From Heracleum sosnowskyi (lineage: Eukaryota > Streptophyta > Magnoliopsida > Apiales > Apiaceae): a stretch of DNA of 64,000 nucleotides. The stretch is taken from NCBI GenBank assembly GCA_030848705.1, contig CM061243.1, forward strand, positions 123,201,659 through 123,265,658. The letters are read 5' to 3'. This document shows, piece after piece, positions 10,740 through 21,482 of this stretch. Under the pieces are notes generated by a model. The model ran no database searches. It saw nothing but the letters and a program-made list of their open reading frames with translations, and had not been told where the DNA came from. The number at the start of each line of letters is the position of its first letter. Position 1 is the first letter of the stretch. A program made the translations under genes and the position numbers.

Positions 10740-11002
10740 ATTTATTTTCTGTAATTCTGCCTTCGGGCATAACTTAAACTTTATTTCAAGTTGCTTAATT
10801 TATTTGCCTTTTAATTTCTTGGGGTTGCATAGTTAATTAGTACTTTGGATCATATAAACACCAATATGCAATAAATTCATAACTTGAAAAATGGGTTTAA
10901 CCCTTACATAGTATACTACTTCTACCTCAAGTTTAAAAACTTGGATTGGTTTCATCAACCTTATTTCTACTTGTCCTAATAGTGAGTCCAATTAGGACAC
11001 AC
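10740..11002. other. Spacer between the convergent 3' ends of the antisense gene and gag-pol (Gypsy A)
   Basis: About 290 bp between the stop of the plus-strand gene and the stop of minus-strand gag-pol. The two genes converge here, so their terminators must lie in or across this spacer. It is homologous to 59489-59808 in Gypsy C. No other feature seen. Confidence 0.6.
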
Positions 11003-14000
11003 TCAAACATAATAAACTTTCAAGTTTGCAGCGTGCCAAGTTCTAGGCACTTCAATCCCTTCCAGAGTTTCCAGCTTGTATGAGCCTCGTCCATACACAT
11101 TTTTAACCCGATAGGGTCCTTCCCAGTTTGGGGCTAATTTTCCCTTTTGTCCAACTCCAGATGCTTCAATCTTTCTAAGGACCAAGTCACCTTGACGGAA
11201 GAATCTTTCTTTAACCCTTAGGTTGTAGTAGAAAGATGCTCGTTTCTGATGTTCAACTATTTTGGCATTCGCCTCATCTCTAACTTCGTCAATTAGATCT
11301 AAAGCTAACCTCAAGCCTTCTTCGTTTGCCTTTGGTTCATATGCTTCAACTCTAGGAGATGCATGAGTGATTTCTACAGGAACCACTGCTTCTGCCCCAT
11401 AGGCTAGCAGGAATGGAGTTGCCCCAGTAGTGACTTTGCAAGTAGTACGATATGCCCATAGAATGGGGAGTAATTCATCTACCCAAGTATTTCTGGAGCG
11501 TTCAACCCTTTTCTTCAGTCCATCTAGGATTATCCGATTTGCAACCTCAGCTTGCCCATTTGCTTGAGGATGGGCAACAGAAGTGAAGCGCAACTTGATA
11601 TCATTTTCGTCGCAGTATTTCTTGAACTCATCATTATTGAATTGAGTTCCATTGTCCGTTACAAGAACTCGTGGAATTCCATACCTGCATATCACATTTT
11701 CCCAGAAAAATTGCATCACTTGCTTGGTGGTTATCTTGGCTAATGGCTTAGCCTCAATCCACTTGGTGAAGTAGTCAATTGCAACTATCAAAAATTTTCT
11801 TTGAGCACTTGCCATTGGAAATGGCCCAAGTATATCCATTCCCCACATAGCAAAAGGGATAGGAGAGTTAATGGATGTCATCATCTCAGGTGGTTGTCTA
11901 ACCACGGGTGCATGTTTCTGGCATCGTTCACATTTTCTCACATAGCTTTTAGCATCAGCAAGCATGCTTGGCCAATAGAAACCTAGACGGGTGACTTTAT
12001 GTGCAAGGGCTCTGCCCCCCAAGTGTTGCCCACAGATTCCTTCATGTACTTCTTTTAGGGCCAATTCCGCCTCTTGGGGCCTCAAACACTTCAGATAAGG
12101 AATGATGAAAGACTTTTTGTATAGGATTCCCTCAATTAGGGCATACCTTAGTGCTCTGACGTATAGCTTTCGTGCTTCTGAAATGTCGTTGGGCAGCCAC
12201 CCAGTTTCCAGATGTGCTTTGATGGGATCTATCCAACAGCTGGTAATACCAATGGGTGCTATCAACTTTCCGTTGATGCTCGGGGTCTTCAAGACCTTAA
12301 AGTATACACTCCCTGCATAATTTTCAATTTCAGATGAGGCAAACTTAGACAAGGCATCAGCCTTCACGTTTTCCTCCCTCGGAACGTGCTCCACATAACA
12401 TTCATCAAACTGAGTCATGATGGCCTTAACAAGTTTCAAGTACTTGGCCATGACTTCATCTCTTGCTTCAAACTCCCCATTTACTTGGGAAACCACCAAC
12501 CTCGAGTCTCCACATACTTTTAAAGTTTTGGCCCTCAGGGCTCCAGCCAGCCCTAAGCCAACAATCAAAGCTTCATACTCCGCCTCATTGTTTGTCGTTG
12601 GGAAGTCAAGTTTGAGTGCATACTCTATTATGAATCCATCAGGAGTTTGTAGCACTAAGCCAGCTCCACTTGATTTTGTTTTTGATGCTCCATCAAAATA
12701 GAGCACCCAACATTCTTTGGACACCATGTCTTCATCTTTGCTATCTTCCACTAATACTTCCTGCCCCCCGACTTCTTGATTGTCAATGGTACATTCAACC
12801 ATGAAGTCAGCGAGTGCTTGAGCTTTTATGGCCGTGCGAGGCTTATACTTGATATCAAATTCCCCCAATTCAATAGCCCATTTGATCAGCCTTCCACTAA
12901 CTTGAGGACTGTGCAAGATGTTTCTCAGAGGTTGATCAGTCAAGACCTCTATCTTGTGAGCCTGAAAGTAGGGGCGTAGCTTTCTTGAAGCCATTATCAA
13001 AGCTAAGGCAAACTTCTCAATCATTGAGTAGTTTATTTCTGCCCCATGCAAAATCTTACTTACATAGTAGATGGGCTTCTGAACCTTCAGTTCTTCCTTT
13101 ACCAAAACAGCTCCCAGGGCAGTATCGGAGACTGCCAAGTATAGATAGAGAATTTCTCCTGGCTTGGGTTTTGCCAACAGTGGCGCTTCAGCCATGTATT
13201 TCTTCAGGGCCTCAAAGGCTTCTTGGCTTTCAGATGTCCACTCGAAATTTTTCACATTTTTGAGTGCTTTAAAGAAAGGTAAGCACTTTTCTCCTGACTT
13301 GGAGATGAACCTTCCCAATGCTGCAACTCTTCCTGTCAATTTCTGTACATCCTTAACAGACTTGGGTGGTTCCATGTCTAGGATTGCCTTGATCTTGTCA
13401 GGGTTAGCTTCGATTCCTCTCTTGGAGACCATCAGGCCTAAAAACTTCCCTGAGCCTACCCCGAAGGCACATTTTGCTGGATTTAACATCATTTTGTGGT
13501 GCCTCAGCACTTCAAACGCTTCCTTAAGATGTTTTATATGGTCTGCCTTATCGAGGCTCTTGACTAGCATGTCATCCACATAAACTTCCATTGTTTTGCC
13601 AATTAGTGGTTCAAAAATCTTGTTCACCAACCTTTGGTATGTTGCCCCTGCATTCTTAAGTCCAAAAGCCATGACTAAATAACAGAAAACACCAAAGTCG
13701 GTTATGAATGATACCTTGGGGATGTCGTCCTTGTGCATCTTGATTTGGTTGTACCCACTGAAGCCATCCATAAAACTTAGCATCTCGTGCCCAGCAGTGG
13801 CATCTATCAACGCATCAATCCTTGGTAAGGGAAAGCAATCCTTAGGACATGCATCGTTCAAGTCGGTGAAGTCCACACACATTCTCCACTTTCCATTAGC
13901 CTTCCTGACCATCACAGGGTTAGCCAGCCATTCAGGGAACTGAATTTCTTCAATAAAGCCTGCTTCCAAAAGTTTTTCTACCTCCTGCTTAATGGATTCT

Positions 14001-16681
14001 TGTCTTTCTGGGGCGAAATTTCTTTTCTTTTGTTTCACTGTCTTCCTTTCAGGATCCACATTCAATTTGTGGGTTATCAATTGGGGATCAATTCCTGGCA
14101 TATCAGCCGCTGTCCAAGCAAATACATCACTATTTTCTTGAAGAAAGGATGTCAACTTGCTTTTCATAGATTCAGGTAGTAGAGCTCCAATATAAGTGAC
14201 TTTGTCTAGTTCTCCCGGAATGAGGGGAATGGGAACTAGATCCTCAGCTGGCTTTCCTCTCCTTTCTTCATCGTTTCTGATGTCCATGTCTTCAATTGGG
14301 AGAACCTGCCCCCCGACTCCGTCTGGCCTTAACGCGGCTACATAACAGCTCCTGGCTGTCTTTTGATCACCCCTTTCTTCTCCAACACCATTCCTGGTTG
14401 GGAACTTGATTTTTAGGTGGTAGGTTGAGGCCACAGCCTTAAAAGCGTGAAGGCCGGTCCTTCCAAGGATGGCGTTGTAGGTCGAGGATGCCTTAATTAC
14501 CACAAAATTCAACATTTGAGTTACCTCTTTTGGTTCCTTTCCAATAGTTACAGGTAACAGAATTGTACCTTCCACTTTAGATTCCACCCCATTGAACCCG
14601 TAAATGGGCATGTTTGTGGGGATCAGTTGGGAATCATTATACCCCATCTTCAAAAATGTATCATGAAAAAGGACATCAACAGAGGCTCCATTGTCTACCA
14701 AGACTCGCTTTACCTCATTATTTCCAATTACTGGGGCTATCACTAGAGGATCATCATGGGGGAACTTCACCCCTTCAAGGTCAGAATCATCAAACCCAAT
14801 TGTCATCTCGGTTTTTGCACGCTTGGGTGCTTCTCCAACAATATGCATCACTTCTCGGGCATAAGCCTTCCGAGAGTTCCTTGTAGTTCCAGCTGCGGTT
14901 GGTCCTCCTGAGATCATGTTGATCACCGGTCCTCGGGTTGGCGGGTAACGACCTTGATCTCGGTCTCCATCCCTTCGATCATAATCCCTCCTTGGGGGGT
15001 TCCTGTCTTCGTCCTTGGTGAATTTATTCAACTTCCCTTTTCGAATTAGAAACTCAATCTCATCCTTGAGTTGCCTGCAATCATCAGTATCATGGCCTGA
15101 ATCTTTATGGTACCTACAGTACTTGTTCTTATCTCTCTTTTCAGGATCTCCCCTTAGTGGCTTCGGCCATCGAAAGTCCCTATCTTTCTCAATGTCATAA
15201 AGGATTTGACTCCTTGGGGCATTCAATCTTGCATATTCAGTAAACTTTGTGCTTGGAATGCTCTTCCTTGGAGCTGAATCAGAGTCTCTAGTCGTACGAG
15301 GATATTTGTCCTTGACATCATACTCTTGTTCTGTCTTTCGTTTCTTTGATCCACCATTATTCCCACCACCTATGGCGGGGGTGTCAGTTTTCTTCATGCT
15401 TTCTTCCGCTTTAATGTATTTTCCAACCCTTTGCTGGAGCTCAGCCATGCTCTCGGGAGGGTGTTTGGCCAATGACATCTTGAAAAAGACATCCGTGGTT
15501 CCTTGTTGAAGGGCTATCATGGCTACCTTATTGTCTAGATCGGGTATATTCAATGTTTCCTTGGTGAAACGCTTGAGATAATCTCTCAACGTCTCGTTTC
15601 TTCCTTGAGTTAAGTTCATAAGTGAAGTAGAGCTTTTCTCATGTACTCGCCCACTAATGAACTAACTGATGAAAGCCGTGCTCAAATCTCTGAAACAACT
15701 GATAGAGTTAGGTGGCAAGCGGCTATACCATCTTTGGGCCATGCCAGCCAGGGTTTGAGGAAACGCCCTACATTTAAGAGCGTCAGTGACTGGTTGCAGC
15801 AACAGTGCATTCGAAAAAGTCCTCACATGGGTTGCAGGATCACCCGTTCCATCATATGCCTTGATAGTAGGCATTTTGAATTTCCTTGATACATGAGCGT
15901 CCATTACCTCTTCAGTAAAAGGTGGAATTGGATCGTCTGGGTCACCCAGCTGTGTTAAAACACGGGGATCTGACCTGGGAATCTCTGTCCTTCTAGCTCC
16001 TTCCTGCCTTCTTGAAGGTGTTCCTAAATCAACTAGGGGGATTTCCCCTGTCCCTTGATTCGAAGGCTGAGTCTGCCTCCTTTGTTGCTCCATCTCCATG
16101 CTTCTCTTTAATTTCTGGATCTCGGCCTCATGAGCCCTTATCCTATCCATGGTAGTCATAGGTGTCCTTGTAGTTGTCCCCCGATTCCTTCTTTCAAGAG
16201 GCTCTTTGCTAGCTCTTCTTCTTCTGGGTGCTTGATCTCGTCCTTCATCAGACGAGTTGTCAGAGTAGGGCCCAGAATAATCCAAGTATCTTCCTTCAGG
16301 GATGGGTCCCAATCCTTGAATGTATGGTCCTTGATTTATTGGGGCATGGCCACTTCCTCCGGTTTCAGGGGGATAGTTGGGCAGTCCGTATGCCGGATTT
16401 GTGCTCATAGGAAGCACAGTTGTGGAGATCTGTGCTCCATGGGGAAGGTTATGGTCGAGAGGTGAGACAACCATCTGAAGAGGGTTCGTCTCATTCTGAG
16501 GTATGGAAGTTTGGGGATTCGTCCCTTGTGGTTGAGAAACCATCTCTGTGGTGAGGGGTATCGTCCCTGCTGGTTGAGAAACCACTGTCGTGAGGGGTAA
16601 CGACCCTAGTTCCGTGGTGTTTGGAACAGTGGTGGTGACAGTTGATTCGGTAGCGATTGCTGTTCTTCGTGTTCTAGCCAT
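11003..16681 (-). pseudogene. Gypsy A gag-pol polyprotein with one nonsense codon
   Basis: 1893-codon frame matching the 1891-aa gag-pol of Gypsy C along its whole length. A TAG at 15662-15664 replaces the Gln codon of the C copy (in STAFISQFISG) near residue 340 in gag; the frame is otherwise open and in register on both sides. Domains in order: gag core (KMPTIKAYDGTGDP), CCHC-like CRYHKDSGHDTDDC, protease (VLVDNGASVDVLF), reverse transcriptase (YVDDMLVK), RNase H, a second archaeal-type RNase H (YFDGAS, NNEAEYEAL) and integrase (zinc-binding H-H-C-C, then GMDILGP, VTDNGTQF, NGQAEVANR). Start chosen at the ATG at 16681, just after the primer-binding site. The loss of function is inferred from the single stop. 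Confidence 0.92.
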
Positions 16682-16695
16682 GGTTGTTGTAAGAT

Positions 16696-16714
16696 TCCCA
16701 CAGACAGCGCCAAA
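16696..16714 (-). other. Primer-binding site of Gypsy A
   Basis: The minus strand reads TTTGGCGCTGTCTGTGGGA directly after the 5' LTR. It differs from Gypsy C by one base (GCGCTGTC against GCGCCGTC). I do not assign the tRNA with confidence. Confidence 0.8.
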
Positions 16715-17221
16715 TGTTATAGAACGAAAAGTAAATTTAGATGTTGACGGTTGTATTCAATGAATGATAGTGGACAAACGTGTCTTAATGGCTGCTCTCG
16801 TGGTTCGTGACTAAACAGGTCCTCACAAGATGCCTACGTATCTCTGCTGTATAGAGAATCAAGCCAATAAAACGTAGTTCTGATTGTAGGATCAGGGTCC
16901 TTATATAGGCGTCAGGAGCCTTGCATTTAGAATAGAATTAGGTGACTTGGGGGCCAAGTCGTCTTCTTAGATTAGGATTGTGAATCCTATTTTGTAGGAG
17001 ACTGACTCCTAGTTGGTTTGTGTGTCTTGATTGCTGATTCTTGAAGAGTTTAATATGTTTTGGACTCATTTAATGAACTGGTAATTTCCCTTATTTATTA
17101 ATTACGAAATTAATAAATGATTAGGGTTTCGGGCCTTTTTATCGGGCCTAATTCTTGGACCGAACTAGGTCTAATTAATATATCATTAATTATCTCTAGG
17201 GTTATATTTCAGCCCATATCA
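16715..17221 (-). repeat. 5' LTR of Gypsy A
   Basis: 507 bp; the promoter LTR, with a TATATAAG box on the minus strand (plus positions 16900-16907). It differs from the left LTR at two sites by eye (GACGGT against GACGGC; TTTAATATG against TTTCATATG). Confidence 0.93.
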
Positions 17222-19690
17222 GTATTAAATTTATTAAAGAAATCGTAGAAAAAAGAGGGAAAATTCAAAGTGAAGTAAAAAAAAGAGAAAATGATAAAAA
17301 TATTATTTCATTTTTAAAAAATGCAAAATACCATGACAACCAAAATAATTTTAATTTTTTATTACTATTTTAATATCAGTTTTTTTATTATTCTTAAAAT
17401 ATTAATTTTCATTTTTCTAATTGCAAAAACATTAGTATTAAATTTATTAAAGAAATCGTAGAAAAAAGAGGAAAATTTTGAAGTGGAGTAAAAAAAAGGA
17501 GAAAATGATAAAAATATTATTTAATTTTTTAAAAATGCAAAATACCATGACAACCGAAATAATTTTAATTTTTATTATTATTTTAATATCAGTTGTTTTT
17601 ATTATTCTTAAAATATTATTTTTTACTTTTCTAATTGCAAAAATAATAGTATTAAATTTATTAAAGAAATCGTAGAAAAAAGAGGGAAAAGTAAAAAAAG
17701 GAGAAAAAGATAAAAATATTATTTCATTTTTTAAAAATGCAAAATACCATGACAACCGAAATAATTTTAATTTATTATTATTATTTTAATATCATTTTTT
17801 TATTATTCTTAAAAAATGCAAAATACCATGACAACCGAAATAATTTTAATTTTTTATTATTATTTTAATATCAGTTTTTTTTATTATTCTTAAAATATTA
17901 TTTTTCATTTTTCTAATTGCAAAAATATTAGTATTAAATTTATTAAAGAAATCGTAGAAAAAAGAGGGAAAATTCGAAGTGAAGTAAAAAAAATAGAAAA
18001 TGATAAAAATATTATTTCATTTTTAAAAAATGCAAAATACCATGACAACCAAAATAATTTTAATTTTTTATTACTATTTTAATATCAGTTTTTTTATTAT
18101 TCTTAAAATATTAATTTTCATTTTTCTAATTGCAAAAACATTAGTATTAAATTTATTAAAGAAATCGTAGAAAAAAGAGGAAAATTTTGAAGTGGAGTAA
18201 AAAAAAGGAGAAAATGATAAAAATATTATTTAATTTTTTAAAAATGCAAAATACCATGACAACCGAAATAATTTTAATTTTTTATTATAATTTTAATATC
18301 AGTTGTTTTTATTATTCTTAAAATATTATTTTTTACTTTTCTAATAGCAAAAATATTAGTATTAAATTTATTAAAGAAATCGTAGAAAAAAGAGGAAAAA
18401 TTCGAAGTGAAGTAAAAAAAGGAGAAAAAGATAAAAATATTATTTCATTTTTTAAAAATGCAAAATACCATGACAACCGAAATAATTTTAATTTTTTATT
18501 ATTATTTTAATATCAGTTTTTTTTATTATTCTTAAAAAATGCAAAATACCATGACAACCGAAATAATTTTAATTTATTATTATTATTTTAATATCATTTT
18601 TTTATTATTCTTAAAAAATGCAAAATACCATGACAACCGAAATAATTTTAATTTTTTATTATTATTTTAATATCAGTTTTTTTATTCTTTTTAAAATATT
18701 ATTTTTCATTTTTCTAATTGCAAAAATATTAGTATTAAATTTATTAAATAAATCGTAGAAAAAAGAGGGAAAATTCGAAGTGAAGTAAAAAAAGGAGAAA
18801 AAGATAAAAATATTATTTCATTTTTAAAAAATGCAAAATACCATGACAACCGAAATAATTTTAATTTTTTATTATTATTTTAATATCAGTTTTTTTTATT
18901 ATTCTTAAAAAATGCAAAATACCATGACAACCGAAATAATTTTAATTTTTTATTATTATTTTAATATCATTTTTTTATTATTCTTAAAAAATGCAAAATA
19001 CCATGACAACCGAAATAATTTTAATTTTTTATTATTATTTTAATATCAGTTGGTTTTATTATTCTTAAAATATTATTTTTTTCTTTTTCTAATTGCAAAA
19101 ATATTAGTATTAATTTTATTAAAGAAACCGTAGAAAAAAGATGGAAAATTCGAAGTGAAGTAAAAAAAACGAGAAAATGATAAAATTGTTATTTCATTTT
19201 TTAAAAATTTAAAATACCATGACAGCCAAAATAATTTTAATTTTTTATTATTATTTTAATATCAATTTTTTTATTATTGTTAAAATAATATTTTGCATTT
19301 TTCTAATTGCAAAAATATTAGTATTACATTTATTAAAGAAATCGTAGAAAAAATATGGAAAATTCGAAGTGAAGTAAAAAAAGGAGAAAATGAAAAAAAT
19401 AGTATTTCATTTTTTAAAAATGCAAAATATTATTTTTATAATTTATTTTAATACCAGTTTTGTTATTTTTAATATCAATTTTTTTATTATTTTTAAAATA
19501 TTATATTTCATTTTTCTAATTGCAAAAATATTAGTATTTAATTTATTAAAGAAATCGTAGAAAAAATAGGGAAAATTCGAAATGAAGTAAAAAAGGATAA
19601 AATGAAAAAAATAGTATTTCATTTTTTTAAAATGCAAAATGTTATTTTTCTAGTTTATTTTAATACCAATTTTGTTATTTTAATATCAAT
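17222..19690. repeat. AT-rich satellite array, right part
   Basis: Continuation of the array at 5641-6643. Anchors at 17327, 17540, 17742, 17821, 18035, 18249, 18463, 18544, 18623, 18836, 18917, 18996, 19212, 19425 and about 19637. Spacings are either about 202-216 or 79-81 bp. The short units lack the middle of the long unit, and groups of long units are followed by one or two short ones. The last three monomers are the most diverged. Confidence 0.9.
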
Positions 19691-19699
19691 TTTTTTGGA

Positions 19700-20275
19700 G
19701 AATGCCGCAATGATACATTGCTGGTTGTTAATTTCGCTAGAAATTAGGCAGTAGCATCTTGAAAAACAGAGGAACACTACTGTCAAACTTTTTGCTACCG
19801 AAATATTTCATTGCACCCCAGCAATGTTTCATTGCTGCAGTGAGATAGAAACAGAGGACCACTACTGAAGTTTCTGTCAAACTTTTTTCACTCGCGTTGA
19901 AACATTGCACCCCCCGCAATGTTTCATTGCTCCAGTGAGAAAAAAACAGACAACAGATGATCAATACTGAAGTTTCTGTCAAACTTTTTCGCCCGCGTTG
20001 AAACATTGCCGCAGTAAGATTTTTCTGTTAATGCTCCAGAAAGTACCCCACAATGAATCATTGCTCCAGTACAGTTTCCCGCAATGAATCATTGTTGCAG
20101 TAAAGTTCCCCGCAATGTTTCATTGCTCCAGTAGTGTATTTAATGCTAACCAACCACCCCAACTACCGTAATTAATGTTGGCTAGTAAAAAAATTGTGGG
20201 ACTATAACATTGCGGTAGCAGCAATGTTTCATTGCTCCAGTAAAGTACCCCACAATGTTTCATTGCTCCAGCGGT
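19700..20275. repeat. GCAATG-N3-CATTGC palindrome array
   Basis: About a dozen near-palindromes of the form GCAATGTTTCATTGC, GCAATGAATCATTG or GCAATGATACATTGC, often followed by TCCAGT or preceded by CCCC. Around them is a longer degenerate repeat, ACTACTGAAGTTTCTGTCAA at about 19861 and 19963. Confidence 0.85.
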
Positions 20276-20279
20276 GTTT

Positions 20280-21035
20280 TTTGTTAAAATTCTTTTTTAT
20301 CTTTTAATCATTAAATATGTATATAAAAATTAAATTACATTCATTTAAATTTCAAAATATCTTAGATGCTGATTTGTGGATATTTTTTACCATCATATGT
20401 ATTTAATTTAAGTTATTTAATCGAAATATACTCAAAGATATGTGAAACAATCATTTTCATACTGACTATTGACCTAAATATGTATATACTTTCTCAGTTG
20501 TTATTTATGATTGTAAAAAAATAAAATACTATGTTTACAATTACTAGCAATGTTATATTTCAATTTTAAACTTAAAAAATAATATTTTAACTATTCTTAT
20601 TTTTATTTTACCTTATATTATTATATTCTTATTTTTATTTTACCTTATATCATTTTACCTTAAAAAATAATATTATTTATGAAATTAAACTTGTCGAGTT
20701 CGAAATCCGTGACTCCGCATCCATTAGCTCATTTACTTTTAACACCCAACACACCTTTACGACTAAAGTTACATTTTATTTAGGTTGATATTCAATTAAT
20801 TTTCAATTTAAAAATAATAAATAAATTCTTCTTTTTGGATATATTTGGTACGAATCATTTTTAAACAAGTTACTTGTGTTTGTGCAGTGGTAATATTGCA
20901 TACATATGATTTTAAACAAGTTATTTGGATATATATGATTTTAAACAAGTATAAGAGGTAATATTGCATAAACAAGTTATTTGGATCTATATGATTTTAA
21001 ACCCAAAAGGGTAGTTTTGGTAAAAAAAATATAAG
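20280..21035. other. AT-rich stretch without recognised genes
   Basis: Low-complexity AT-rich DNA inside the putative TIR element. Short internal repeats are visible, such as TTATTTTTATTTTACCTTAT at about 20610-20650 and ATATGATTTTAAAC at three places between 20900 and 21003. No coding frame of interest. Confidence 0.5.
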
Positions 21036-21039
21036 AGGT

Positions 21040-21105
21040 CCAGCAATGATACATTGCGGGGGGTGCAATGATACATTGCAGGGGGTGCAATGAAACATTG
21101 CTCCA
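21040..21105. repeat. Right GCAATG-N3-CATTGC palindrome cluster
   Basis: Three 15-bp palindromes (GCAATGATACATTGC twice, GCAATGAAACATTGC once) joined by GGGGGGT-type linkers. The layout mirrors the cluster at 5555-5625 near the other end of the element. Confidence 0.8.
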
Positions 21106-21199
21106 GTGCGTTTTCTTAGCCGTATGATCGTTTTTAAAGGGTTGTGATGGGTTGGTTGTGTAGCATTTGTTAACCAACGGGGGCTGTGGACCAAAACCC

Positions 21200-21205
<6 letters not shown>

Positions 21206-21245
<40 letters not shown>
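21206..21245. repeat. (AT)n microsatellite
   Basis: About 20 uninterrupted AT units, immediately right of the putative TIR element's end. Confidence 0.95.
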
Positions 21246-21247
<2 letters not shown>

Positions 21248-21473
21248 ATTTAAATATTTAATATTTAATAATTTATATGTAACAATTAACAAGGTCAACC
21301 GGTCAAGGGTAAAGTGGTCAACATGTCAACTAGTCAATATTCTTAAAACAAAACAAACACGACTTAAAAGTTAAAACAAATTACAATTCACAATTGGGGC
21401 TCTCAAATTAGGGTTAACGGACGCAGCCGCGGCTCTTCTTTTCGCCTCTTTCAATTCGATTGTTAAAGTGATA

Positions 21474-21482
21474 ATGGATGAA
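21474..21482 (+). pseudogene. hAT transposase gene, exon 1, 5' piece
   Basis: ATGGATGAA: start codon and codons 2-3 of the hAT gene, cut here by SIRE element B. The last five bases, ATGAA, are the target duplication and recur at 31845-31849, where the exon continues. The upstream sequence (21400-21473) is a CT-rich plant-like leader. Confidence 0.75.

Larger units (their letters stand above)
6644..17221 (-). mobile_element. Gypsy A: complete Tat-lineage Ty3/gypsy element
   Basis: 10,578 bp, bounded by 507-bp LTRs and a perfect 5-bp target duplication, GTATT (6639-6643 and 17222-17226). On the minus strand the order is 5' LTR (16715-17221), primer site (16696-16714), gag-pol (16681-11003), an antisense gene read on the plus strand (8843-10716), a TCGACC array, polypurine tract and 3' LTR (6644-7150). 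I find two base differences between the LTRs, so the insertion is recent. One gag codon and two antisense-gene codons are nonsense, so this copy is probably not autonomous. Confidence 0.93.
5459..21199. mobile_element. Putative non-autonomous TIR DNA transposon, split by Gypsy A
   Basis: The left end begins GGGTGCC and the right end finishes AAAACCC. The first and last 50-60 bp are imperfect inverted repeats: both have TCCACA, then GTTGGTT, then CCAACC, at similar spacing when the right end is reverse-complemented. ATA flanks both ends (5456-5458 and 21200-21202), which would fit a 3-bp duplication, but the flanks are AT microsatellites, so that match is weak. The interior holds palindromic GCAATG...CATTGC arrays near both ends and an AT-rich satellite in the middle. 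No transposase is visible. Without the 10.6-kb Gypsy insert the element is about 5.2 kb. The inverted repeats are seen; that this is one transposon is inference. Confidence 0.5.

Noticed and set aside
12102..13943. Plus-strand open frames at 11552-16465 and minus-strand frames at 54029-58939
   Set aside because: They are shadows of the gag-pol frames of Gypsy A and C on the opposite strand, with no independent signals.
17447..19637. Short open frames rich in Phe, Ile, Lys and Asn in the satellite array
   Set aside because: By-products of AT-rich repeats; they recur with the repeat period and differ by frame.
21186..21374. Open frame with repeated Ile-Tyr
   Set aside because: It is encoded by the (AT)n microsatellite.
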